Source: Baffinella frigidus
Taxonomy: Eukaryota > Cryptophyceae > Cryptomonadales > Baffinellaceae
Length of the DNA stretch: 36,685 bases
Direction of reading: 5' to 3'
Assembly (NCBI GenBank): GCA_026770585.1
Contig: MU646423.1
Span: 516,332-553,016 of the forward strand
Position 1 is the stretch's first letter. The number at the start of each line of letters is the position of its first letter. The translations under genes and the position numbers were made by a program. Shown here one piece after another: positions 1 to 9,073 of this stretch. A model generated the notes under the pieces. The model was not told the DNA's origin, ran no database searches, and saw only the letters and a program-made list of their open reading frames with translations.

Positions 1-189
1 CCTCCTCCTCCCCCGGCTTGCCAGAGACCCTCTGTCCGTTTCGTAGCAGCCAACGGGCCACCCGCACCTCCTACCTCTGCCCCCCTCAGAACATGATGCG
101 CCCAGAAGCGTTTGAAAACGCTCCGTGACCTTTCGGTGTGAAATGGTCAGACAGGCCGACTGTTGCTGCCGAGACGACTTCACACACTC

Positions 190-573
190 TCGGAGACCTA
201 AACCCTAAACTCTAAACCCTAAACCCCAAACCCCAACCCCTAAACCCTAAACCCTAAACCCTAAACCCTAAACCCTAAACCCTAAAACCCTAACCCCAAA
301 CCCTAAACCCTAAACCCTAATTCCTAAACCTCAAACCCTAATCCCTACAACCTAAGCCCTAAACCATAAACCATAAACCCTAAACCCTAAACCCTAAACC
401 CTAAACCCTGGACCCTAAACCCTAAACCCTAAACCCTAAACCCTAAACCCTAAACCCCAAACCCTAAACCCTTGACCCTCAACCTCAAACCCTAAACCCT
501 AAACCCTAAACCCTAAACCCTAAACCCTAAACCACAAACCCCAAACTCTAAACCCTAACCTCCAAACCCTACA
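190..573 (+). repeat. Telomere-like CCCTAAA array inside TPR gene intron
   Basis: About 380 bases of (CCCTAAA)n with scattered variants (CCCCAAA, CCATAAA, CCCTGGA). It is internal and ends four bases before the acceptor of the first visible TPR exon, so it lies in the 3' part of an intron and is not a chromosome end. The C-rich strand is the sense strand of the gene. A CTAACCT element about 20 bases before the acceptor could act as branch point. The preceding bases 1-189 hold no exon I can support. Confidence 0.95.
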
Positions 574-577
574 GCAG

Positions 578-3206
578 GGACAGCGCCGGACAAAGCCCTC
601 GCGATGCTTTCCAAGGCAGCGCAACTTGCAGATGCCTGGGAGCCATCAATCAAGGTGTCTCCCCCTGCCCGCTCACGACACCTCGACCGTGTCGTGTGTT
701 TTTGGGGGACCATATAAGAACCATATCCTTAGGACTATATCCGTAGGACCATATACGTATATGTCCCCGCGCGCACGTGGCATCCATGGACACATGGTGT
801 CTGTCACCACCGCAGCGTCCTACTTGCAAGACCTGCGGAAGCAACGGGAGCCTGCCACGAATGTCTAGCTTGGTCCCACTTAGATTTGGGCTCCCCATAA
901 ATTCGCCCCCCCCCCCCGAAATTTTACAGGTGAATTTCATGGGGGGGGTCAAACTTCACTTGTGAAAAACCAAATGGGGGGGGGTCTATAGGGAGCCCAA
1001 ATCTAACTGGGACAGAGCTAGACTGTTGACCACACCGGGCAGATTGGGTAGCAGGGCGGTGTCTACTCCAGGCCTCCGGGCAGGCTTCGTACCTCATCTC
1101 CAGGATTGTCAACACACTTGTTTATCTCTCGCCCCGAGGCGGGCTCGTCCTAGGGCTGCGTCCTCACAAGGAGTGCAGTGATGCTGGTAAGGGTAGTGGA
1201 CTGTCTCGGGGATTGCTGGCCATGAAGCCTTACCCTAACCCTCGGGGCTCGCGCAGTGTGCCCTGTGGTGCAACTACGCGGTGCACCTCTGGGAGGCGTC
1301 GCCCAACAACGCTTCCGAGGCCATCGAGTACCTCGAGAAAAGCCTCAGGTGATTCACTGAAGCGAGTTCATCGAATGCCCATACAATCGCGAAATCCAGG
1401 GTGGTGCAGATCCAAATCCAGCTGTGGTCCACTCGTCCGTACGGGGGGGGCTACAGGGGTACCTCGCTCATAAGAAAGCGTTTTTCCCTAGGACCCTACA
1501 GTAGGGCTATGCTAAGGGTCCTATGGTGGTCCTAGGGGGGGTTGCGCGCTTTCTCATGAGCGATGTACCCCTGTACCATGGTTTATTCTTGGCATAGCAC
1601 GACCGTGGGAAGCTGAGATTGAGGGCAGGGAGACGCGTGAGGGCAGCAGTCCAATTACCTCGGTCCCCAAAGCCTCCTCTTTCAACGCTCTGGGCCAAGC
1701 CGGCAACCTTTCCCGGTTTGGTGCGAAATGTTCCACACAGCGGTGGTTTGCCGGTTCCACACAGCGGTGGTTTGCCTGCCGACGGGCCCTGAACTCTACG
1801 CCCGGAGCTCTACACCCTAAACGCTACCATCTGCACCCTACACCCTGCACCCTACACCCTACACCCTACACCCTACACCCTACACCCTACATCCTACGCC
1901 TTACACCCTACACCCTACACCCCACACACCCTGCACCCTACACCCTACACTCTGCACCCTGCACCATACACCCTACACCCTGAACGAGCCGTTTCGCTTG
2001 CGGAAGGGCACGGTGCAATGGATTGCCGCACCCGACTTTGCAGATTGGAAGACCACGGTGTTGATCGGTAACTCTGCAGCCGGAGTGCAGGGTGCATCCC
2101 GGATATCTACCTGCGCTCTGCTCTCTCGCCGCCGTCCGTCTCGACCAGGTCCTACCCTCACCTTCCACTCTGTACCCTGCACCATGCACCCTACACCCAG
2201 CTCCCCACACCCTACACCCTGCACCTTGCCCCCTGTTCCCTGCTCCATACACCCTGCACCCTGCACCCTGCACCCTGCACCCTGCTCCCTGCACCCTGCA
2301 CCCTGCACCCTGCTCCCTACACCCTGCACCCTGCACCCTGCACCCTGCTCCCTGCACCATACACCATGCACCCTACACCCTGCTCCCTGCACCATGCGCC
2401 CTGCACCCAGCACCCTGCACCCTACACCCTGCTCCCTGCACCATACACCCTGCATCCTGCACCCTGCACCATGCACCATGCACCATGCACCATGAACCCT
2501 GCACCCTGCACCCTGCTCCCTACACCCTAACCCTAACCCGAGACAACTGCTTGGTGCAGGGTGACACGGCCGGGGCGAAGGCAGCACTGCTGAGGGCAGA
2601 GGCACTCGCGCCGCGCTTCCCTGCCATCAAAGAGCAGCGGGTGCGCGTCCCCGCCCTCCACCAAGTCCACACCCTCCACCAAATCCACAATTCCGAAGTC
2701 CGCTTCCCCACCAAGTCCGCCACGAGAACACACGCCGTGCTTCGCATTGCACCATGGGCAGGTTCCCGACGCAGTTCCCAAAGTGCGGTGCACCATGGCC
2801 TCAGCCCTGTCGTCGTGTACGAGACATTACCTTGGTGCACCACCGCTCTACATGTACAGGGGTACCTCGCTCATAACAAACCGCCCCCCCCTAGGACCCT
2901 ACAGTAGGCCTATGCCTAGGCCCCTATGGTGGTCCTAGGGGGGGGGCGGTTTGTTATGAGCTCGGTACCCCTGTACTGGCATGGCCTCGCAGCATCCCGC
3001 ATGAGGCCTGACCCGCGGCTCTGGGTGCACAGGCGGCGCTCGCCCTCGCGCAGGCCGGGAGCCCGCCCGAGAAAGACCTCCTCATCTTCCCCACCCACCA
3101 TGTCCCCCCGCCCGTGAAGCATGTGCCCCCGCCGCTGGAGCCCGAGACTGCGAAACGACGCCGCACTAGCGCCAGGACGGGGGGGGGGCTGCAAGAAGGT
3201 GGGTGA
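578..3206 (+). CDS. TPR-repeat protein, 3' part (five exons), 5' end outside window
   Basis: Exons 578-654, 1257-1348, 2091-2148, 2560-2640 and 3033-3206 join in phase through GT-AG introns. The joined protein has helical repeats of tetratricopeptide type: KALAMLSKAAQLADAWEPSI, then ALWCNYAVHLWEA with AIEYLEKSLRVHPGYLPAL, then GDTAGAKAALLRAEALAPRF. Spacing and the A/L/Y/P positions fit about two and a half TPR units, a protein-protein interaction scaffold. The last exon leaves the repeat and becomes proline-rich (IFPTHHVPPPVKHVPPPLEP), then basic (AKRRRTSAR, a possible nuclear localisation signal), with a stop at 3204-3206. A good donor (AAG|GTGGGTGAG) overlaps that end, so the gene might splice on instead of stopping, and a nearby G run could hide a frameshift. 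Introns carry telomere-like arrays and two copies of an inverted-repeat element. The exact TPR family is not recognised. Confidence 0.8.
865..1021. mobile_element. Inverted-repeat element, CTAGCTCTGTCCCA family
   Basis: The ends are CTAGCTTGGTCCCACTTAGA and the inverse of TCTAACTGGGACAGAGCTAG, followed inward by the inverted GATTTGGGCTCCC. CTAG is present at both outer ends. Size (157 bp), terminal inverted repeats and lack of an ORF fit a MITE. It lies in the TPR intron between exons 578-654 and 1257-1348. A second copy with the same ends is at 24811-24959. Confidence 0.75.
1451..1576. mobile_element. MITE family 1, copy A
   Basis: Terminal inverted repeats CTACAGGGGTACCTCGCTCA and TGAGCGATGTACCCCTGTA, with a further inverted CTAGGACC...GGTCCTAG and a central ACCCTACAGTAGGGCT palindrome. 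It has no ORF and sits in the intron after TPR exon 1257-1348. Sister copies at 2854-2976 and 3311-3436 share both ends and the 123-126 bp length. Confidence 0.85.
1805..1985 (+). repeat. CCCTACA heptamer array in TPR intron
   Basis: Nearly pure heptamer repeat with the telomeric register, but AA replaced by CA (CCCTACA, with a few CCCTGCA). It ends about 105 bases before the acceptor of TPR exon 2091-2148. It is distinct from the CCCTAAA array further left and the CCCTGCA array to its right, so each intron has its own dialect. Confidence 0.95.
2165..2545 (+). repeat. CCCTGCA heptamer array in TPR intron
   Basis: About 380 bases of CCCTGCA, CCCTGCT and CCCTACA heptamers, finishing with CCCTAACCCTAACCC 19 bases before the acceptor of TPR exon 2560-2640. 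Because seven is not a multiple of three, long open frames run through it on both strands (His-Pro-Ala-Pro-Cys-Thr-Leu repeats). These are not genes. It fills essentially the whole intron. Confidence 0.95.
2854..2976. mobile_element. MITE family 1, copy B
   Basis: Ends GTACAGGGGTACCTCGCTCA and its inverse CTCGGTACCCCTGTAC. Inside are the inverted pair ACAAACCGCCCCCC / GGGGGGCGGTTTGT and CCTAGGACC / GGTCCTAGG. It lies in the TPR intron between exons 2560-2640 and 3033-3206. The arms are almost perfectly complementary, suggesting a young copy. Confidence 0.88.
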
Positions 3207-3310
3207 GGTGCGTGTGTGTGTGTATGTTGATGTCAGTGAACAAGTGTAAATAGAACAGAATTTGAGGGTAAGGTGGCCACGGACGCGTGTACCAGCACTG
3301 CAGATCCTTC

Positions 3311-3436
3311 CTACAGGGTTACCTCGCTCATAAGAAACCGCGCCCCCCCCTAGCTAGGACCACCACAGGACCCTGGGCATGGTCTTACTGTAGGTTCCTT
3401 GGGGGGGCGTTTCTTATGAGCGAGGTACCCCTATAG
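3311..3436. mobile_element. MITE family 1, copy C
   Basis: Ends CTACAGGGTTACCTCGCTCA and TGAGCGAGGTACCCCTATAG, with inner arms AAGAAACCGCGCCCCCCC and GGGGGGGCGTTTCTT. It is 104 bases past the TPR stop codon, in 3' flanking DNA or, if the gene splices on, in a further intron. Confidence 0.85.
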
Positions 3437-4453
3437 GATGGCGAGGTGTTCGCCTATGCTGGGAGCATTTAAACCCGCAAGGACCTAGGTTGGAGGACCT
3501 GAATATTTACACTCCTGCGCTGCAATAAAGAGTAGGGACCTAAATTGGACAGGCCTGAGAGAAGGGAGGACTGAGAGAAGGAAAGCCTGAGACAAGGAAG
3601 GACTAAGAGTAGAAGGAGGGCCGAGCACATTTGGCTCTGCTTTCTATTCATATGTACTCAATTGGCCACTCCTCACTCGAGTATTCGCAATCCAATGGGA
3701 TGCGACCACGCCGTCAATCCTCACACATTCCTTCTCCCCCATCCTGATCCTCCCGCCCGTCGGCTCGTCGACACCATCCGTCGCCCGGGCCCGGACTGGA
3801 GTAGCCCCCCCCCGCGTCGTCCGAGCACCGGAACCGCTTCACAAGGTGGCTCAGCGTGTCCATACTCTCGTCGCACTCCTGCGCCCGGGGGAGCCATCGA
3901 GACATTCAGCACAGGGGGGACGAGCCGAGCAGTGCTTGGTCACGTAGAACGGCCAAGGAAGGCTCAGGTTGAGTGGAGGGAAAGGTGTGCCGGATCGATT
4001 GTGCGCACCGGTGGCATTCCAGCTCTGCCTCAGGCGATCTGGGCGCATCATAGTGATGTCCCCGCAATTTGATCTCCCGGGATTGTGTACAACTCCATCA
4101 ACATTCGTTGTGAAAACAGTCAGTCAACCCGACTGAATCAAAACAAGACATTTGGCTTGCCCGCACGCATGGACGGTGTAAGGACGAGGGAACGGCAAGC
4201 GTGTCCGCGGTGTCGTGGGGTTTGCACCTGGGAGCGCTTGCCGCGTGCGCTATCCCCCTCAAGCGGCTCCACCGGCTTCTCACCGCGCCCTCGCTGCTTG
4301 CACCACTGCACCATCTCCCGCCTGCACCCCCGACCATAATCACAACATGCCACACACCACGAACAACTCCACGCCGAAATATCTGATGCGCGTATGATTG
4401 TTCTCAGACGCCGGAGCGCCAAGATTTCAGACATGTGCCACGCGACGACACTG
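3437..4453. other. No gene seen; purine-rich minisatellite at 3553-3620
   Basis: Between the TPR gene and the next element I see no supportable exon. Bases 3553-3620 are a degenerate ~16-base repeat on a CCTGAGAGAAGG core, about four units. The remainder is unique sequence with only shadow-type open frames. Confidence 0.5.
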
Positions 4454-4612
4454 CACACAGCGGACTTGGAAGGGATTTCGAAAAACCCTTGAGCGAAATG
4501 CCGTACGACCCTGCGGTAGGCAACCCGCAGGAACAGAGGGGTGTTCATACGGATGAGGTAACAGAAACTCGGCCCAAAATGGGCCGAAAATCCCTTCGTA
4601 GCCCGCTGTGTG
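4454..4612. mobile_element. MITE family 2, copy A
   Basis: Ends CACACAGCGGACTTGGAAGG and the inverse of CCCTTCGTAGCCCGCTGTGTG. The interior shares the family core (CCTGCGGTAGGCAACCCG, GGAACAGAGGGGTG). Other copies lie at 17860-18019, 33099-33256 and 34931-35040, with a solo end at 12328-12360. No ORF. Confidence 0.85.
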
Positions 4613-4639
4613 GGCTGCAGGAAATGCTTGGCCCATGCT

Positions 4640-5156
4640 TCAAACGTGCAGAAATGCATGTACAGCTGTCAAACAGGAGGCGGCAGGATCGCACCAGTAG
4701 AAAGCCATGGAATCGTTTGGAGAATCCAGCAGGAGCTTCTCCCTGTCCAGGGGAATCAACGTCAGCTCCATTACCGGCGCTGTCCAATTTTGCGGCATGA
4801 TCCAAAGACGTGTTTGCGGGTCGGGTCGCACACCAGGACTGAAGCGTGCCGGCAACAGGAGCTCGACGGTCCCGCCCGGTGTCAGCCATATCCATCCCGG
4901 ACATGGAGGCTGAGACTCCTCCAAGGTGGTTGGCGTGCAGCGCCTGCGCGGCTAGCCAAGCTCCTTCCTGTGTCGCACGGTGCTCGCTCGGACCATAGTT
5001 ATCTTCGAGGTGCAGCGTGGAAAGCGTCACGTCGCCGTTAGCCTCTGCGTCCATCCAACCCCGTGCGGCCATGCTCTCCGCCGTGCGAAACCCGTCGCAG
5101 TGCATCCCAGAAGCGGCTGACCACTGCGCTCCACGAGTTTGTTTTCGAACCTGCAC
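4640..5156 (-). pseudogene. Possible broken minus-strand gene fragment
   Basis: Two overlapping minus-strand frames look protein-like in succession. The upstream frame reads AEANGDVTLSTLHLEDNYG then AWLAAQALHANHLG. The downstream frame (from about 4924) reads WLTPGGTVELLLPARFSPG, QTRLWIMPQNWTAPVMELTL and LLLDSPNDSMAFYW. Each is clean for only part of its length, as if a frameshift or a lost intron separates them, and a MITE follows directly downstream. Its upstream end lies inside the inverted duplication shared with 11142-11773, where the frame is not continued. I do not recognise the family. It may be a decayed gene transcribed divergently from the V-ATPase gene, or chance. Confidence 0.3.
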
Positions 5157-5672
5157 CCGTATGATCCTGCTACAGCCAGGAAATGAGCGTGAAGCGCCGA
5201 CCGCAGCGCTCTTCCTCGGCAGGCGTGACCTGCGCCGGTCGCCCTCCTTTCCTTACCGCCCCAATCAAGGCCCTTATGACCCCTTTCCAGCAGGGCTGCA
5301 AACCAAGAAATTTGGGTAATTGGCCGGATTCCCTTCAAAAACGGGGGTAAATCGGAGGAAAATGTGGGTAATAAATATCAGTCATCGGGCCGGAGGATTC
5401 AGTCAACAGCCTCGCAGGACCCGAAATCTCAGCCACACGATGAACGCTCTCATGGCGCAGGAGGTCTTCAGCGAGGCTTGCCCCGCGTCCGCGCCGTTCT
5501 TCGGCTACATGGGCGCCGCCGCCGCCCTCATCTTTGCTAGTGAGTAGCCCGGCGGCTCCCCCTGACTGCGCTTCCCGGCGTGACAAGATACTCCTCCGCC
5601 CTATCTTGGGGACTGTTCGTGACGCGGTCCTTGTTGGGGAGCAGTTCCCGCGGGGGGTGAGGGGCACAAGCA
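5026..5672 (+). repeat. Left arm of ~640-bp inverted duplication (V-ATPase promoter + exon 1)
   Basis: Nearly identical in reverse complement to 11142-11773. The arm covers about 414 bases upstream of the ATG at 5440, all of exon 1, and about 130 bases of intron 1. Small differences include a block of about ten bases after CTCCTCCG in intron 1 present only here. Homology stops abruptly at GTCACGTCGCCG on one side and GGGGGTGAGGGG on the other. Confidence 0.92.
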
Positions 5673-6636
5673 GGGTCCCTTTCCACTTGTCCTTGATGGG
5701 TTGCTAGTTCCCGATCTGTTCGCGAGCCTGCGCTTGCCCCTGGCTTCGAAAGTTGGGGAGCCCTTTGGCTCCCACGGCGTTTCATCTTGCCTGTGGTCAG
5801 GGGGGTGCCGCTGCACACTCTTTCCTAGCCAGCAGGTCCTCGGAGCAGGGGCAGCTTGCTTACTGGATCCCTGGCGGGACACTGCTACTGTTGGTGCATG
5901 CAGCAAAGCAGGAGACTCTGGGAGGAGCAGCGATCGACAGATGTGCAGGGGGAAGGGCCCTTGGTGGAGGACAACGCTGGAGCTGCTGTCTCTAACCCAA
6001 GCCCATCCCCAACAGACCTTGGCGCTGCGTATGGCACTGCCAAGTCGGGCGTGGGCATCTGCTCCATGGGCGTCATGCACCCGGGCCTCATCATGAAGTG
6101 TAAGATCACCGACCCATGTGCATCTCTATTTTTGATTGAGGGGATGCTCGGAGCTCCACAAAGATCGCCCACCATCTGCCAGTCCCACCCTAGTCCCAAC
6201 CTTGCTTGGCGATGTTCGCACGTGTTGTGGAGCTGCAGCTTGGGGCGTATTCTGAGACAGCGCCCCCCCCGCAGCTATCATCCCCGTCGTGATGGCTGGT
6301 GTGATCGGCATCTACGGCTTCATCATTGCCGTTGTTGTGGGCACCAAGATCAAGGAGCCGGCTGGCGGCGGTGGCGCGATGGTCGTGCCGCAGTACACCC
6401 TCTTCGCGTCGTTCGGGCACCTGGGCGCTGGGCTGACCGGTGGTCTCTCGGGTCTTGCGGCGGGTATGGCGATCGGCATTGTCGGGGATGCGGGAGTGCG
6501 CGCGACTGCGCAGCAGCCCAAGCTCTTCGTCGGCATGATCCTGATCCTTATCTTCGCCGAGGCGCTCGGGCTCTACGGGCTCATCGTCGCGCTCATCATG
6601 TCCTCCGCCGGCGGCGGCACCTGCCCCAGCACGTAA
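5440..6636 (+). CDS. VHA-c: V-type H+-ATPase proteolipid subunit c (copy 1)
   Basis: Exons 5440-5539, 6016-6099 and 6275-6636 give a 181-residue protein through GT-AG introns. Subunit c forms the membrane rotor ring of the V-ATPase, carrying protons across vacuole, endosome and Golgi membranes. Four membrane helices are visible: [40 protein letters not shown], the Gly-rich [20 protein letters not shown], and [19 protein letters not shown]. Glu157 in the last helix is the proton-binding carboxylate. Family markers [20 protein letters not shown] and [15 protein letters not shown] are all present. The first ATG is used here; a second at residue 5 (MAQEVF) would also suit. Intron 1 has a CTAACCC element 23 bases before its acceptor, a plausible branch point. 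It converges on a second subunit c gene at 8194-9034. Confidence 0.97.
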
Positions 6637-6916
6637 AGCGTTGGCAAACGTCAACTTAGTGAGTAGAGCGAATCGAGGCGCCGAGACCAAGCGCTTCTGA
6701 AGCATAGCGCCTGTGCGCGCTGTTTTGTGCAAAACATCCATTGTCGGGATGGTAGCAGTCTCTGAAAATAACTCTTCCGGGGGCGGTTGAACGATGACTC
6801 CGTGTGTTGTCCCCTGCAAGCGTGGTGCGATGCCTCAAGGGGGGGGGGGGTCGCGTGCGGCGGAACTCGGATGCACTGTCCCTTGCAACTGTACATGGAG
6901 CGTATAGTTTTACAGG
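6637..6916. other. 3' flank of V-ATPase copy 1
   Basis: No exon is seen. It contains a 12-base G run near 6840 and passes into a tandem repeat. Confidence 0.4.
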
Positions 6917-7562
6917 TGGCTAGGAACGATCCGAGACATGGACCACACAAACCAGTGCAAGATATGCTTGGCCTACTTGCTCTGAACACTGGTGAGTTTC
7001 CTCACTTGGGGAACACATTTATTCCCCACTTGCACCTAGCCGGTTACTGTTTGAACCGTGAAAAGGATGTAAGAAGCGCGAGCGGTTTGAGACATGAGCC
7101 AAACAAACCACTGCAGGACAAGCTTGGCCTGTCTGCACACTTGCTCTGAACACAGATGAGTTTATTCCTCACGTGGGTAACATTTATTCCCCAATTGCAC
7201 CTACATGTAGCCAGTTGCTGCGTGAACTGTGAGAAAATGAAGGAAGCACTCTCGGTTTGAGACATGAGGCACACAAACCACAACAAGAATTGCTTGGCCT
7301 GTGCTTCAAACTTGCTCTGAACACAGATGAGTTTATTCCCCACTTGAGGAACACATGTATTCCCCAGTTGCACCCAGCCACTTACTGCTTGAACCAGAGG
7401 AGCCTAGGAACGATTTGAGACATGCGCCGGACAAACCACTGCAAGATATGCTTGGCCTGTGCTTCAAACTTGCTCTGAACCTGTTCCTCACTTGGGGAAC
7501 AAATTTATTCACCTAGCCGGTGACTGCTTGAACCGTGAAGATGATGTAAGAAGCGCGCTCGG
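6917..7562. repeat. Four-unit ~160-bp tandem repeat between convergent genes
   Basis: Units begin at GAGACATGGACCACACAAAC and variants at 6932, 7089, 7259 and 7418 (spacing 157, 170, 159). Shared blocks are GCTTGGCCTGTGCTTCAAAC, TTGCTCTGAACAC, TGAGTTTATTCC, TTGCACCTAGCC and TGTAAGAAGCGCG. Units have diverged by substitutions and short deletions, and the fourth is shortened. A short relative (GCTTGGCCCATGCTTCAAAC) lies at 4628. No ORF is conserved between units. Confidence 0.9.
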
Positions 7563-8193
7563 CAAAAGCGGCAACAGGGTCTGGCAGGATTGTTGATCCA
7601 AGGACGTTTAAAAAACGCCATCTCTTTTTTCTAGGAACTTGACACAAGATCACCCGTGAAGCAAACTCAAAAAGATTTTGCACGAGTCGTGCAAAATCGT
7701 AATTCAGTACACAGCTGATGAGTGCAGCGCTGCTGAGAGTGGAGAGGAGCGCAGGGAAGGCGCCTGTGTGCGACAGCTGTAGGTAGGCATAGGCAGCGCG
7801 ACACAGGATGAAAGTTGCGAAATTATTAAGATGCAGGGTTTATGGAGGAAAGAGACACGTTTCCAGTCTACTTGAATCCGCCGTCGTGCATTCGCAAGCT
7901 GTCAGCTGTCAGCTCGAAACATCAGCAAACATTAGGCGCTCCTGCAATCTCCTGTGGATTCAGCATTGGGCACGTGCGGTGGGATTCCCGCGCGACTGGC
8001 CGTTGGGCCGGGCGGGGGACTCCGGAAGCCTGCACCTCCAGGGCAACGAGAGGCGTCAACTATGGGGTGTTTGGTGGGCGGAGAGGTGTGAGCAAGGGCG
8101 CGGTGAAGTGAACACTGTTTATCCGCACGCAACTCGGAGGCGCCACAGCGCCTCTCCCCCCCCTCTCGCAACTTTCCCCATCTGCGTCCTCCA
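7563..8193. other. Intergenic, 3' side of V-ATPase copy 2; no gene seen
   Basis: Contains the short palindrome GATTTTGCACGAGTCGTGCAAAATC near 7674-7698. A 129-codon plus-strand frame (7808-8197) has no recognisable features and runs into the terminal codons of the minus-strand gene, so I do not call it. Confidence 0.4.
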
Positions 8194-9034
8194 CTAGTTG
8201 TTAGGGCAGGTCCCCGTCGGGGAAGAAGAAAAGATGAGCGCGACGATGAGCCCGTAGAGCCCGAGCGCCTCCGCAAAGATAAGGATGAGAATCATCCCAA
8301 CAAAGAGCTTGGGCTGTTGTCCCAGCGACCGCGTGCCAATGTCCCCCACGACCCCGATCGCAATGCCAGCAGCCAGCCCGCTGCAGCCGCCCGCCAACCC
8401 CGACGCCAGGTGAGACGCGCCCGCGAAGAGCGTGTACTGCGGTTTGAAAGTCGACCCCACCAAGACCGGCGCCTTCACTGCTCCAGAGAAAGGCACAGGG
8501 TGGTCAGTCCTGCGCTGAGGTGCACCAGCGGAAAGATTTCAGGGGAGCAGCACCAAGGACACAGGGCTGGGCACGGCGGCGGTCCGCCGGTAGCTGGCAC
8601 TGGTGGTGGTCACTGCCTGGCCAAGAGAGCTTATCCTTAAGGGGGGCAGGGTGGTCAGTCCAGGGCTGAGGCGCACTAGGGGGGGGGAATCCGGGGGAAC
8701 AACACCAAGGACCCAAGGCTCGGGCACGGAGGCAGTCCGACGGCTGACACGGGTGGTCACTGATGGGGGAAGAGAGCTGACCCTTAGTAGAGATGATGAC
8801 GGCGATGATCAGCCCGTAGATTCCCACAACTCCCGCCATGACAACCGGGATGAGCGCCTTCATGACGAGATCGGGGCGCGACACACCCATCCCCGAAATA
8901 CCGGTCCCCGCCTTGCAGGTTCCGTACGCTGCCCCAAGGTTCGCGAGCGCCATGGCCAGCGCCGCTCCCAGGTACCCGAAGAATGGCGCGCCAGCTGGGC
9001 ACGCGAGCGAGAACCCGTCCATCGCGTCCGCCAT
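8194..9034 (-). CDS. VHA-c: V-type H+-ATPase proteolipid subunit c (copy 2)
   Basis: Exons 9034-8782 and 8477-8194 give 178 residues. It is the same rotor-ring proton carrier as copy 1 and shares [44 protein letters not shown] and a C-terminal TCPNN resembling TCPST of copy 1. The proton-binding Glu is residue 154. It differs from copy 1 in the N-terminus ([20 protein letters not shown]), the connecting loop ([19 protein letters not shown]) and intron positions: it lacks both copy-1 introns and has its own single intron after STK. The ATG at 9034 is the first in frame; a TTG lies two codons earlier. Divergence suggests an old duplication retained as a real isoform rather than an assembly duplicate. 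Confidence 0.96.
8498..8790 (-). repeat. Tandem duplication within V-ATPase copy 2 intron, including the donor edge
   Basis: Two ~145-base diverged copies (8640-8790 and 8498-8639 on the plus strand) share GGGTGGTCAGTCC, GCTGAGG, CACCAAGGAC and GGTGGTCACTG. The copy nearer exon 1 spans the exon-intron edge (CTACTAAG|G then GTCAGCTCTC). The other preserves a decayed version (CCTTAAGGATAAGCTCTC), so the splice-donor region was duplicated into the intron. Confidence 0.75.
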
Positions 9035-9050
9035 GATCAAGCTGGAGAAA

Positions 9051-9073
9051 AGTTGACTGAAGATCAGTCAACT
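9051..9073. promoter_or_regulatory. Perfect 10-bp palindrome upstream of V-ATPase copy 2 start
   Basis: AGTTGACTGA-AGA-TCAGTCAACT lies 17-39 bases 5' of the ATG. The half-site TCAGTCAAC also occurs at 5399-5407, 33-41 bases before the copy 1 ATG. It may be a shared regulatory or 5'-UTR element; its function is not known. Confidence 0.4.

Noticed and set aside
190-573. A chromosome end (true telomere)
   Set aside because: The array is internal, degenerate, flanked by unique sequence and a coding exon, and one of about twenty such tracts in the window.
1938-2907. Long open frames of His-Pro-Ala-Pro-Cys-Thr-Leu or Gly-Ala-Gly-Cys-Arg-Val repeats on both strands
   Set aside because: A seven-base repeat without stops is open in several frames; the frames coincide with the CCCTGCA array and contain no independent support.
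6917-7562. CRISPR array
   Set aside because: Repeat units are ~160 bp and contiguous with no short constant repeat and variable spacers; the DNA is eukaryotic.
7808-8197. 129-codon plus-strand ORF
   Set aside because: No recognisable motifs, no splice context, and overlap with the last codons of V-ATPase copy 2 on the other strand.
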